NCBI RefSeq assembly: GCF_016775155.1
Contig: NZ_JAEUGD010000031.1
Location: 124,001-188,000, forward strand
Length of the DNA: 64,000 nucleotides
Reading direction: 5' to 3'
From: Fulvivirga marina
GTDB lineage: Bacteria > Bacteroidota > Bacteroidia > Cytophagales > Cyclobacteriaceae
This document shows positions 36,987-43,881 of this stretch, in pieces. The notes beneath the pieces were generated by a model that saw nothing but the letters and a program-made list of their open reading frames with translations, did not search any database and was not told the origin of the DNA. The position numbers and the translations under genes were made by a program. Position 1 is the stretch's first letter. Each line of letters begins with the position of its first letter.

Positions 36987-37181
36987 TTTTGTTTGTATTT
37001 TAAAAACGAGCCAAAATTATCGATTATACCATTCACTTACCACAAAATTGAAATACTTTTAATATCAGGACATATAGATGTACTTCATTCAAAATCAAGC
37101 CTTTTGGATCTACAGAAGTTGCGAGAAGTATAATTTTATTAAAAAATGACCAAGACTGATATTCCTTAAACATCAGACAAA

Positions 37182-37796
37182 TTAATCTTGCTGATAGGCC
37201 GTCCTGCTCAAGATGCTTCTTCCCAGAGTAATTTCATCAGTATACTCCAGCTCTCCACCTATGGGTATGCCCCTGGCAATGGTACTTATTTTTACACCAA
37301 ATTGCCTCAGTTTTTTGGTAAGGTAAAATGCAGTAGTATCCCCTTCCATGGTAGGGCTAAGTGCAAATATCACCTCTTTTACCTCATTTTTATTATTTTC
37401 TATACGCTGTAGCAGTTGATCAATATTGAGTTCCGAAGGGCCAATTCCTTCAATAGGAGAAATGACTCCTCCTAAAATATGATATAACCCAGTATATTGA
37501 GCTGTATTTTCAATAGCCAAAACGTCTCGAGTATCCTCTACCACACAAATTATTGACCTATCACGCCTGTGGCTAGCGCAGATATTACACACCTCATCGT
37601 CTGAAATATTATGACAATCCTTGCAGTACTTGATTTTGGTCCGCAATTCTGTAAGTGCTTCCGTAAGTTCGGCTGTAGTGCCCTCCGGCTCTTTCAACAA
37701 ATGTAAGACAAGCCTCAAGGCAGTCTTTTTCCCAATCCCAGGTAACTTAGAGATTTCTCCAACCGCATTTTCAATTAATCTAGAAGGGTATTCCAT
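37182..37796 (-). CDS. recR: recombination mediator RecR
   Basis: RecR of the RecFOR pathway, which helps load RecA at single-strand gaps. I place the start at ATG 37796 ([20 protein letters not shown]), matching the family; a TTG 12 nt upstream would add four residues. The N-terminal helix-hairpin-helix ([12 protein letters not shown]) is followed by the four-Cys zinc finger [16 protein letters not shown], a Toprim domain ([16 protein letters not shown]) and the C-terminal [17 protein letters not shown]. Length (204 aa) is normal. Confidence 0.97.
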   Translation of the reverse strand: MEYPSRLIENAVGEISKLPGIGKKTALRLVLHLLKEPEGTTAELTEALTELRTKIKYCKDCHNISDDEVCNICASHRRDRSIICVVEDTRDVLAIENTAQYTGLYHILGGVISPIEGIGPSELNIDQLLQRIENNKNEVKEVIFALSPTMEGDTTAFYLTKKLRQFGVKISTIARGIPIGGELEYTDEITLGRSILSRTAYQQD

Positions 37797-37928
37797 ATCT
37801 AACCTCAAAGATATGTAACACCGCGATAAACAAAAAGATTATCTAGTATCCTGAATTATTAGTAAATATAATTGTGGCAACCTCGAGAGAGGCCTTAAGG
37901 AAATGATATTTTGCAGTTACATTAAGTA

Positions 37929-38204
37929 TTATATAACCCGAGCATCGATACCTTCATCACAAATTGCCTCCTGCATTGGCTTGAGGGTTTTAAGAAGGCC
38001 TCTTTTCACTGAACACTTGCCTTTAAAATGAATTATATAAGCACATTGCTCAGCCTGCTCCACTGAATGATTACATACACGAACCAATGTATCAATCACA
38101 TGATCAAATGTATTGACATCATCATTGAACACCATGAGGTCTTTGATATCTGCAACATCATCTAAAACTTCAACAAGTTCTTCTTCTTTATATCCGAAAT
38201 CCAT
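37929..38204 (-). CDS. clpS: ATP-dependent Clp protease adaptor ClpS
   Basis: A 91-aa ClpS adaptor, which delivers N-degron substrates to ClpA/ClpC. The core VFNDDVNTFDHVIDTLVRVCNHSVEQAEQCAYIIHFKGKC matches the family, including the Asn-Asp pair and the His of the N-degron pocket, here given as overlapping known motifs NDDVNTFDHV and HFKGKC. Length is normal. It stands alone between recR and the divergent symporter gene. Confidence 0.95.
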   Translation of the reverse strand: MDFGYKEEELVEVLDDVADIKDLMVFNDDVNTFDHVIDTLVRVCNHSVEQAEQCAYIIHFKGKCSVKRGLLKTLKPMQEAICDEGIDARVI

Positions 38205-38271
38205 ATAGAGCCTTAGTTTGTTGTCAAAAGTAAAAAAAAATTACAACTTTAGCCGGAATATTCCATGATTT

Positions 38272-39735
38272 ATGACTCCAACTTTAGTAATAACTGTAAT
38301 TGCCGTCTATTTTGCTTTATTAATTACCATTTCTCTTATCACCACCAAAAGAAGCGATTCAAGCACCTTCTTTACCGCTAACCGGCAATCACCGTGGTAC
38401 TTAGTAGCTTTTGGAATGATCGGAGCATCACTGTCCGGAGTTACATTTATTTCCGTACCGGGATGGGTTGCTGATACTCAGTTTGCATACATGCAAATGG
38501 TACTAGGATACTTGCTCGGCTATCTGATTATAGCCACAGTATTAATGCCTATGTACTACAGGTTAAACCTTATCTCCATCTATGGTTATTTAGAGCAACG
38601 TTTCGGATTCTGGTCCTATAAAACCGGGGCCTTTTACTTTCTGCTTTCAAGAGTGATCGGCTCTTCCTTTAGGTTATTTCTGGTTGCTGGCGTTCTGCAG
38701 ATATTCCTGTTTGATGCCTGGGATGTTGACTTTTCTGTTACCGTGTTAGTAACTATAGTACTCATTTGGCTATACACTTTCCGAGGAGGTATAAAAACAA
38801 TCGTATGGACGGACACACTTCAAACATTATTTATGCTCTCTGCAGTAAGTATTGTGATTTACCTGATCAGCAAGGACCTTAACCTTTCCCTGGGCGGCAT
38901 TACCTCAGCCATCAAAGAAAGTGAATATTCTCAAATATTTTTCTGGGACTGGCAGACAGGAAAGAATTTCTTCAAGCAGTTTTTTGCGGGTGCCTTTATT
39001 GCTATTGTGATGACTGGCCTGGATCAGGATATGATGCAAAAGAACCTTACTTGTAAAAATCTTGGTGACGCACAAAAGAACATGTTCTGGTTTTCGATTA
39101 TCCTTGTATTTGCCAATCTACTGTTCCTGTCGATGGGAGCGCTACTATATATATATGCAAATAGCAATGGCATACCTCTTCCGGAAAGAACCGACAACCT
39201 ATTTCCCATGCTGGCCAGGGACCATTTCAATATCATTGCAGGCATAGTCTTCCTTTTGGGAATAATCGCAGCGGCCTATTCAAGTGCTGATTCAGCTCTC
39301 ACAGCACTTACCACTTCTTTTTGCGTAGATTTCCTCAACTTTAAAGAACACGAAACCACTCTGGCATTTCAGCATAAACAAAGGAATACGAGACTTATAG
39401 TACACCTAGGCTTCTCATTGCTTATGTTTTTGGTGATTATTCTTTTTAAGAAAATAAATAACGATGCCGTAATAAGTGCAGTATTTACAGCAGCAAGTTA
39501 CACCTACGGGCCTTTGCTAGGGTTATATTCCTTCGGTTTATTTACGAAACTTCAAGTACGGGATTATGGAGTTCCTATAGTATGCCTCATCTCTCCAGCA
39601 CTTTCTTACTGGCTAAACATTAATTCTGAAGAGCTACTGAATGGCTATAAATTCGGCTTTGAAATACTGATTGTCAACGGCGGGATCACCTTCGTGGGAT
39701 TGCTGTTACTTTATAAAAAAAGAAGCCGTCCCTAA
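38272..39735 (+). CDS. sodium:solute symporter (SSS family)
   Basis: A 487-aa inner-membrane sodium-coupled transporter with about 13 helices. Family signatures include GMIGASLSGVTFISVPGWV near the N-terminus, the long helix pair around YLEQRFGFWSYKTGAFYFLLSR, VIWLYTFRGGIKTIVWTDTLQ, TGLDQDMMQKNLTCKN and AAYSSADSALTALTTS, the last close to the sodium-site serines. The substrate is unknown. The stop codon (39733-39735) lies inside the stem of the opposite-strand terminator of the first sRNA-like unit, so the gene end and that RNA are tightly linked. Confidence 0.92.
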   Translation: MTPTLVITVIAVYFALLITISLITTKRSDSSTFFTANRQSPWYLVAFGMIGASLSGVTFISVPGWVADTQFAYMQMVLGYLLGYLIIATVLMPMYYRLNLISIYGYLEQRFGFWSYKTGAFYFLLSRVIGSSFRLFLVAGVLQIFLFDAWDVDFSVTVLVTIVLIWLYTFRGGIKTIVWTDTLQTLFMLSAVSIVIYLISKDLNLSLGGITSAIKESEYSQIFFWDWQTGKNFFKQFFAGAFIAIVMTGLDQDMMQKNLTCKNLGDAQKNMFWFSIILVFANLLFLSMGALLYIYANSNGIPLPERTDNLFPMLARDHFNIIAGIVFLLGIIAAAYSSADSALTALTTSFCVDFLNFKEHETTLAFQHKQRNTRLIVHLGFSLLMFLVIILFKKINNDAVISAVFTAASYTYGPLLGLYSFGLFTKLQVRDYGVPIVCLISPALSYWLNINSEELLNGYKFGFEILIVNGGITFVGLLLLYKKRSRP

Positions 39736-39811
39736 CCAGGGGACGGCTCAAAAACTGTTCTCGTTAAAACCAACTAAAAACGAGTGATACAGCTTCTTTT
39801 CAACCTAACCA
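39713..39811 (-). ncRNA. candidate sigma54-dependent sRNA, family A unit 1
   Basis: Minus-strand unit. From the predicted start (about 39811) it reads GGTTAGGTTGA. A hairpin follows with outer CTGT/ACAG and inner CTCGTT/AACGAG pairs (plus 39755-39758 with 39789-39792, and 39760-39765 with 39779-39784), displaying the loop UUUUAGUUGGUUUU. A terminator ends it: stem AGCCGTCCC/GGGACGGCT (39724-39732 with 39740-39748), then TTCTTTTTTT on the minus strand. Predicted length is about 95-100 nt. There is no reading frame of note. A- and not T-runs follow the hairpin on the plus strand, so the RNA is minus-strand. Confidence 0.72.
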
Positions 39812-39821
39812 GTTTGATAAT

Positions 39822-39837
39822 TACAACACTCATGCCA
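39822..39837 (-). promoter_or_regulatory. sigma54-type -24/-12 box, unit 1
   Basis: Minus strand TGGCATG-AGTG-TTGTA: GG and G(T) separated by exactly 10 nt, against the sigma54 consensus TGGCACG-N4-TTGCW. The -12 C is T. Predicted start about 39811, just before the conserved GGTTAGG. Confidence 0.65.
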
Positions 39838-40075
39838 GAACTAAAATGGTTATTAAAACACCTTAAAAACAGCAAAAATAGCCATCAACTGTCCCTTCAA
39901 GAGAAAGTTATCCCAAAATGAAGCTCTTTAAATTTTATTCACTAACTATCATTGACACTAAAAACTTGCCGAGACATAAAAAGCAAATGGTGTGAGAACT
40001 TAAGGAAACACATAGAGAGTAAAATACGGACAGAAGGTAAAGCCAGGTTATCAAAATATAGATTTTGCTGAAGCA

Positions 40076-40169
40076 TAAAAAAGCCATCCCTAACCAAGAG
40101 ATGGCTTTTTACTGCTTCTCGTTAAAACCAACTAAAAACGAGTGATAACAGCTTGTTCAACCTAACCGA
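40076..40169 (-). ncRNA. candidate sigma54-dependent sRNA, family A unit 2
   Basis: Minus-strand unit, close to unit 1 in sequence. It starts near 40168-40170 with TCGGTTAGGTTGA. A hairpin with CTG/CAG and CTCGTT/AACGAG stems (plus 40112-40123 with 40137-40151) again displays UUUUAGUUGGUUUU. The terminator stem is AAAAGCCATC/GATGGCTTTT (40079-40088 with 40100-40109), with inner pairs that are G-U on the minus strand but C-A mismatches on the plus strand. A short T-run follows. Predicted length is about 94 nt. No protein-coding potential is seen. Confidence 0.74.
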
Positions 40170-40178
40170 TAAAAGAAT

Positions 40179-40194
40179 TACAACACTCGTGCCA
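40179..40194 (-). promoter_or_regulatory. sigma54-type -24/-12 box, unit 2
   Basis: Minus strand TGGCACG-AGTG-TTGTA. The -24 half is a perfect TGGCACG; the -12 half has TTGT in place of TTGC. GG-N10-G spacing is exact. This is the best match of the four. Confidence 0.68.
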
Positions 40195-40349
40195 GTCGTT
40201 AATCATGATTGAGCCAGTATTCAGGGTCATTCAAGCACTTCAATCGAACCAAAAAGAGAAAAAAACCAATTTGATTTACTTATTTCTGAAAGGTGATGTA
40301 GCAGTTTGAGGAAAGATGAAAGTCAGCATGCAATACCCTCATTTCACGC

Positions 40350-40491
40350 TTGTAAACAAAAAATCCCCTGAAGGCCTGGCTCCAGGGGATAATTCGTTGT
40401 CTATAGTTGGCTTTAATGACTCTAAGGTAATAGGAGCAATTAAAAACTGAAAGGTTCTATCGACAAACCGCCTAATCCACTGTTAAAGAGC
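40350..40491 (-). ncRNA. candidate sRNA, family B copy 2
   Basis: Minus-strand relative of the plus-strand element at 34641-34734. Conserved blocks are CTTTCAGTT (plus 40441-40453 region), CTTAGAGTCA and AAAGCCAACTATAGAC (plus 40399-40426). A terminator follows: ATCCCCTG/CAGGGGAT (40363-40370 with 40383-40390), then TTTTTTG on the minus strand. It sits inside the family A array between units 2 and 3 but shares no promoter type with them. The 5' end is placed from the promoter-like sequence at 40498-40527, giving about 140 nt. A later start near 40450 is equally possible. Confidence 0.62.
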
Positions 40492-40497
40492 ACATAA

Positions 40498-40527
40498 CAA
40501 AGATGGGTGTGCCTAACAAGTGACAAA
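40498..40527 (-). promoter_or_regulatory. TTTG-N18-CATCTTTG housekeeping-type promoter for family B copy 2
   Basis: On the minus strand TTTG (plus 40524-40527) and CATCTTTG (plus 40498-40505) are 18 nt apart, the spacing expected for Bacteroidota -33/-7 elements. The -7 box has one mismatch and equals the one proposed at 33322. Confidence 0.45.
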
Positions 40528-40540
40528 GCAATAGAACTAT

Positions 40541-40637
40541 AAAAAGAAAGGCCGCCCCTAACCAAAGGACGGCCTAGCTGTACATGCTAAAACCAACTAA
40601 AACCAGTGTACAGCTTTTAGTTTGACCCAAACTAACT
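40541..40637 (-). ncRNA. candidate sigma54-dependent sRNA, family A unit 3
   Basis: Minus-strand unit with the clearest fold: three stems in a row. 5' stem TTAGTTTG/CAAACTAA (plus 40617-40624 with 40628-40635, loop of three); middle stem AGCTGTACA/TGTACAGCT (40576-40584 with 40607-40615) carrying the shared UUUUAGUUGGUUUUA in a 22-nt loop; terminator stem AGGCCGTCC/GGGCGGCCT (40549-40557 with 40567-40575), which has a G-U pair on the minus strand and a C-A mismatch on the plus, then TTTCTTTTT. The middle stem differs completely from units 1 and 2, yet the loop is the same. Confidence 0.76.
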
Positions 40638-40645
40638 CACTGATA

Positions 40646-40661
40646 ATCAATAGGCATGCCA
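40646..40661 (-). promoter_or_regulatory. sigma54-type -24/-12 box, unit 3
   Basis: Minus strand TGGCATG-CCTA-TTGAT, with GG and G(A) 10 nt apart. Predicted start near 40635, at the base of the 5' hairpin. A near-palindrome TCTCAATTTGAGA lies about 60 nt upstream (40714-40726) and might be an activator site (weak). Confidence 0.58.
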
Positions 40662-40949
40662 ATACAAAAACCCCTCAATATGACAAATTCGGGCATTTAT
40701 TTTATAAATATCATCTCAATTTGAGAAGGTAATTCCCAGAACGATCTTGTCTGATTTTACACTCAATCAGCTCGTCCTTTTAGAGGAAAATTACTTATAT
40801 ACTCCTCTCTCAAAAAATCACAACAACCTCAAAATTAGTAATTTACAAAGTTTAATATTAGCTTCTTTAGCAAAAGATCAAAAAATGAAGAAAATACACA
40901 GCAATAGGACGGCAAGATAAAATCCAAAGGTGTGATATTCTAACAACAC

Positions 40950-40991
40950 AAAAAGGCCGTCCCTAGCAGGGGACGGCCTAAAAACGAAATT
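40950..40991 (-). ncRNA. minimal or decayed family A unit 4
   Basis: A sigma54-like box is followed after about 20 nt by the family-type terminator, AGGCCGTCCC/GGGACGGCCT (plus 40954-40963 with 40970-40979), and TTTTTGTGTTG on the minus strand. The middle hairpin and the UAGUUGG loop are missing, so a transcript would be only about 40 nt. It may be a deletion product or a minimal transcription stop. Confidence 0.55.
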
Positions 40992-41001
40992 TTAAAATAA
41001 C

Positions 41002-41017
41002 AACAAGTAGTGTGCCA
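41002..41017 (-). promoter_or_regulatory. sigma54-type -24/-12 box, unit 4
   Basis: Minus strand TGGCACA-CTAC-TTGTT, GG-N10-G spacing exact. Predicted start A at about 40991. Confidence 0.55.
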
Positions 41018-41141
41018 AATCCATGCTTAAAACAATATTTAGATTCCATCTGGGGGAAATTTATCGCTACCGAAGAACAGCCCAGAAATTTTTAAACGAA
41101 GAGCACCCTTTAATAAATAACAAAAAAGGTTTGAGATTCTC

Positions 41142-41480
41142 TTAAATAGCCAACTCAATGGCAGGGTCCCAAAATCTGGCTTTGAAGTCCACAACCTTAT
41201 CCTTATTGATTTTAATATTTTCAGACTCCAACAATCTTTGCATTTCATTTGGATCGTCAAAGTGATTTTTACCCGTTAGAAGTCCTTCACGGTTGACCAC
41301 ACGATGCGCTGGAACATCCTGCATACCATGTGCAGCATTCATAGCCCAACCTACCATGCGCGCACTCCCTTTAACACCCAGATAGTTAGCTATGGCTCCA
41401 TAACTAGTAACCCTTCCTTCAGGAATTAGCTTTACTACCTCATAGACGTTTGCAAAAAAATCTTTGTTCTTATGCTCCAT
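41142..41480 (-). CDS. MGMT-family alkyltransferase-like protein without the active Cys
   Basis: A 112-aa protein equal to the C-terminal DNA-binding domain of O6-alkylguanine-DNA alkyltransferase (FANVYEVVKLIPEGRVTSYGAIANYLG, here as two motifs; GSARMVGWAMNAA). The catalytic PCHRV motif is PAHRVV, so the methyl-accepting Cys is Ala. This fits the ATL group, which binds O6-alkylguanine and hands lesions to nucleotide excision repair. Length is typical for ATL proteins. No operon partner is visible. Its 3' side leads into the sRNA-like array without an evident terminator. Confidence 0.9.
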   Translation of the reverse strand: MEHKNKDFFANVYEVVKLIPEGRVTSYGAIANYLGVKGSARMVGWAMNAAHGMQDVPAHRVVNREGLLTGKNHFDDPNEMQRLLESENIKINKDKVVDFKARFWDPAIELAI

Positions 41481-41602
41481 TGATGCAAATGAAATTAATT
41501 ATTTTGACGGCCATTATTTTTGGACTATTTTAAAATGGCGAAAGCCTTTTTAGGCTTTGCATAGATAGTTGCAATTTAAATTCATTTTAATAAAACTGCT
41601 CA

Positions 41603-42445
41603 ATGTTTCAAAAAATAGCCATAGCGATAGCTTTCTCTCCCAGGCTGCAAACCTTGTTGGCTGAGGCAAAGCGAACTCAGGAGCTATTTAATGCTGAATT
41701 GTTACTAATCCACGTAGGAACACATACGGATAAGGACGATCAGTTTATGAAGGAGAACCTGAAACAGGCAGGGCTGAATAATGGCCGAGTACATGTAGTA
41801 TGGGAATCTGGCAACCCTGCAACAGAAATACTGGCCTCCTGCCGCCGAGAAAAAGTAGACCTGCTCGTAGCCGGCGCACTCAAAAAAGAAGACTTCATTA
41901 CTTACTACCTGGGGTCTGTTGCCAGGAAAATATTAAGAAAAGCTGATTGTTCGGTATTAATGATCACTGAACCCTCCGCTGAGAGCGATCCATTTGAGAA
42001 AATTGTAGTTCATGCCGAAAACAGCCCTTACGCAATAGATGCTATAAGAGCCGGTGTTTATATTGGCAAATCGCAAAAAGCAAAACAGCTCCACATAGTT
42101 CGGGAAATAAAACTTTATGGCCTGGCAATGTCGGTAAGTGGTGAGCTTACGGAGGAAGAGCTATCAGAAACACGCAGAAACATGGTTAATGATGAGATTC
42201 GAAATGTTGAAAAAATACTGGAAAATATGGATACGGAGGGATTGAAAATAAATATCAAAGTTATGTCGGGCAAATCTGGTTTTGAGCTCGCAAAATTTTG
42301 CAGCCGTGTAGATGCTGATCTCCTGGTTGTTGGCTCACCACACCGTAAATTAGGCATATTCGACAGGATGTTCCCCCATGACCTGGAATATATCTTTGCA
42401 GACCTGCCCTGCGATTTACTCATTTTACACCCAAGAAAGAAATAA
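41603..42445 (+). CDS. tandem universal stress protein
   Basis: A 280-aa cytoplasmic protein with two UspA-like halves. The first (residues 1-140) has the alpha/beta pattern and VDLLVAGALKKEDFITYYLGSVARKILRKADCSVLMI. The second (145-280) ends VDADLLVVGSPHRKLGIFDRMFPHDLEYIFADLPCDLLIL. These are quoted only as recognisable blocks such as GSVARKILRKADCSVLMI. The antiporter gene begins on the base after its stop (TAAATG), so the two are probably coupled and function in ion or pH stress. Confidence 0.9.
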   Translation: MFQKIAIAIAFSPRLQTLLAEAKRTQELFNAELLLIHVGTHTDKDDQFMKENLKQAGLNNGRVHVVWESGNPATEILASCRREKVDLLVAGALKKEDFITYYLGSVARKILRKADCSVLMITEPSAESDPFEKIVVHAENSPYAIDAIRAGVYIGKSQKAKQLHIVREIKLYGLAMSVSGELTEEELSETRRNMVNDEIRNVEKILENMDTEGLKINIKVMSGKSGFELAKFCSRVDADLLVVGSPHRKLGIFDRMFPHDLEYIFADLPCDLLILHPRKK

Positions 42446-43714
42446 ATGGATAAGCTTAACCATAGCGAAGTTATTAATTTACTTATCCAACTGGGAGTTA
42501 TACTTAGTTTCGCAAGGCTAATGGCCGAATTTGCGCGTAAGTTTAACCAACCCGCTGTAGTTGGTGAGATTCTTGCCGGTATAATACTTGGCCCTACTAT
42601 ATTAGGCAATGTAAACCCGGAAATTTTTGCCCTGTTGTTTCCCTCTACTGGAGCCTCTGCTGTGGTATTGGATGGCTTCATTCAGATTGCTGTAGTGCTT
42701 CTGCTATTCATTGCAGGATTGGAGGTGGATCTCCATATCGTCTGGCAGCAAGGGAAGCAAGCCTTATCTGTTAGTATGATGTCACTGATTGTACCATTTG
42801 TGGCTGGCTTTATTATTACATGGTTCTTTCCTGATCTCTTTGGCTATGTAGAAGAAGAAAAGAAACTGGTCTTTGCCATGTTTATTGGTACCATGATGGC
42901 CATAACGGCCCTTCCAGTGGTAGCTCGGGTCTTAATGGATCTCGAAATTTTCAAAACGAGAATGGGGATGCTCATCATTGCTTCGGCAATGATCATAGAC
43001 CTCCTGGGCTGGATCATTTTTACGGTTATACTGAATATGATGGGCAACGCCTCCGAAACACTTAGCCTTGGCCGAACTATATGGATCTCAATAGGTTTTA
43101 CCATTTTAATGCTAACGGTTGGCAAAGGATTAATCAATAAGTCCTTACCATGGATCAACAAAAGACTGGCATGGCCAGGTGGCTTGCTTTCACTTTCTCT
43201 GGCATTATGTTTCTTGGCAGCAGCTTTCACTGAATATGTGGGTATTCACAGTATTTTCGGGGCCTTCATTATGGGAGTAGCCCTTGGAGATTCAAAGCAT
43301 CTTTCAGAAAGAGCAAAAGAGATCATTCATCAGTTTATCAACAATATTTTTGCTCCACTATTTTTTGTGTCTATAGGCTTGGGCATTGATTTCATCTCTA
43401 GCTTTAACCTACAAATTGTACTGGTGTTGCTGATCACTGCGTTTATATTCAAAATATTTGGTGCGACACTTGGTGCCAGGATGGGCGGACTTACAAAATA
43501 TGATGCTTTTGCAGTTGGTTTTGGCATGAACACCCATGGTACTTTAGAGGTAATTCTAGCCGCAATTGCACTTCAAGCTGGGTTGATCACCGACGAAATA
43601 TTTGTTGCAATACTTGTATTGGTAGTAGCTTCAATCCTTGCATCAGCACCTCTAATGAAGTACTGCCTGCAGCTTAATGCATCAAATAAAAAGGATTCAC
43701 TCAATGAAGAATAA
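42446..43714 (+). CDS. CPA2-family cation:proton antiporter
   Basis: A 422-aa inner-membrane protein with about 12 helices of the Na+/H+ exchanger fold. Typical features are QPAVVGEILAGIILGPTILG in helix 2, LLLFIAGLEVDL, the unwound-helix region around AITALPVVARVLMDLEI, and HSIFGAFIMGVALGD with the conserved Asp. A TrkA-type regulatory domain is not present. It starts directly after the Usp stop codon, which suggests that stress sensing and ion exchange are co-expressed. Confidence 0.92.
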   Translation: MDKLNHSEVINLLIQLGVILSFARLMAEFARKFNQPAVVGEILAGIILGPTILGNVNPEIFALLFPSTGASAVVLDGFIQIAVVLLLFIAGLEVDLHIVWQQGKQALSVSMMSLIVPFVAGFIITWFFPDLFGYVEEEKKLVFAMFIGTMMAITALPVVARVLMDLEIFKTRMGMLIIASAMIIDLLGWIIFTVILNMMGNASETLSLGRTIWISIGFTILMLTVGKGLINKSLPWINKRLAWPGGLLSLSLALCFLAAAFTEYVGIHSIFGAFIMGVALGDSKHLSERAKEIIHQFINNIFAPLFFVSIGLGIDFISSFNLQIVLVLLITAFIFKIFGATLGARMGGLTKYDAFAVGFGMNTHGTLEVILAAIALQAGLITDEIFVAILVLVVASILASAPLMKYCLQLNASNKKDSLNEE

Positions 43715-43881
43715 TAATGAACATATGATGAGTATAAAATGTTACCCAATTAATACCAAGAACGCTTTTACTCAGTTAAATATCTTTATCTTCTACCATT
43801 CAAACATTAATAATGTTATTAGCAGAGTAGAGTTGGCTTAAGGTAACCTCATTGAATACATTTGTAAAATATATAAAAAGC

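Noticed and set aside
40499-40518. A fifth sigma54 box for family B copy 2 (AGGCACA on the minus strand)
   Set aside because: The GG to following G distance is 13 nt, not 10; a TTTG-N18-CATCTTTG promoter fits better.
39713-41017. CRISPR array suggested by repeated GTTTTAGTTGGTTTTA
   Set aside because: Only three copies, 350-470 bp apart, inside hairpins followed by terminators; no constant repeat-spacer pattern and no cas genes.
39713-41017. Plain terminator cluster or REP-type palindromes
   Set aside because: The conserved loop, the 5' motif and four correctly spaced sigma54-type boxes go beyond terminators or simple palindromes.
41039-41260. Small minus-strand frame near the array
   Set aside because: Overlaps the alkyltransferase gene in another frame and lacks any motif.
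41541-41558. AAAGCCT/AGGCTTT hairpin before the universal stress gene as a riboswitch
   Set aside because: Only a 7-bp stem with a T-rich loop; no further conserved structure. It may just be a weak terminator or leader hairpin.
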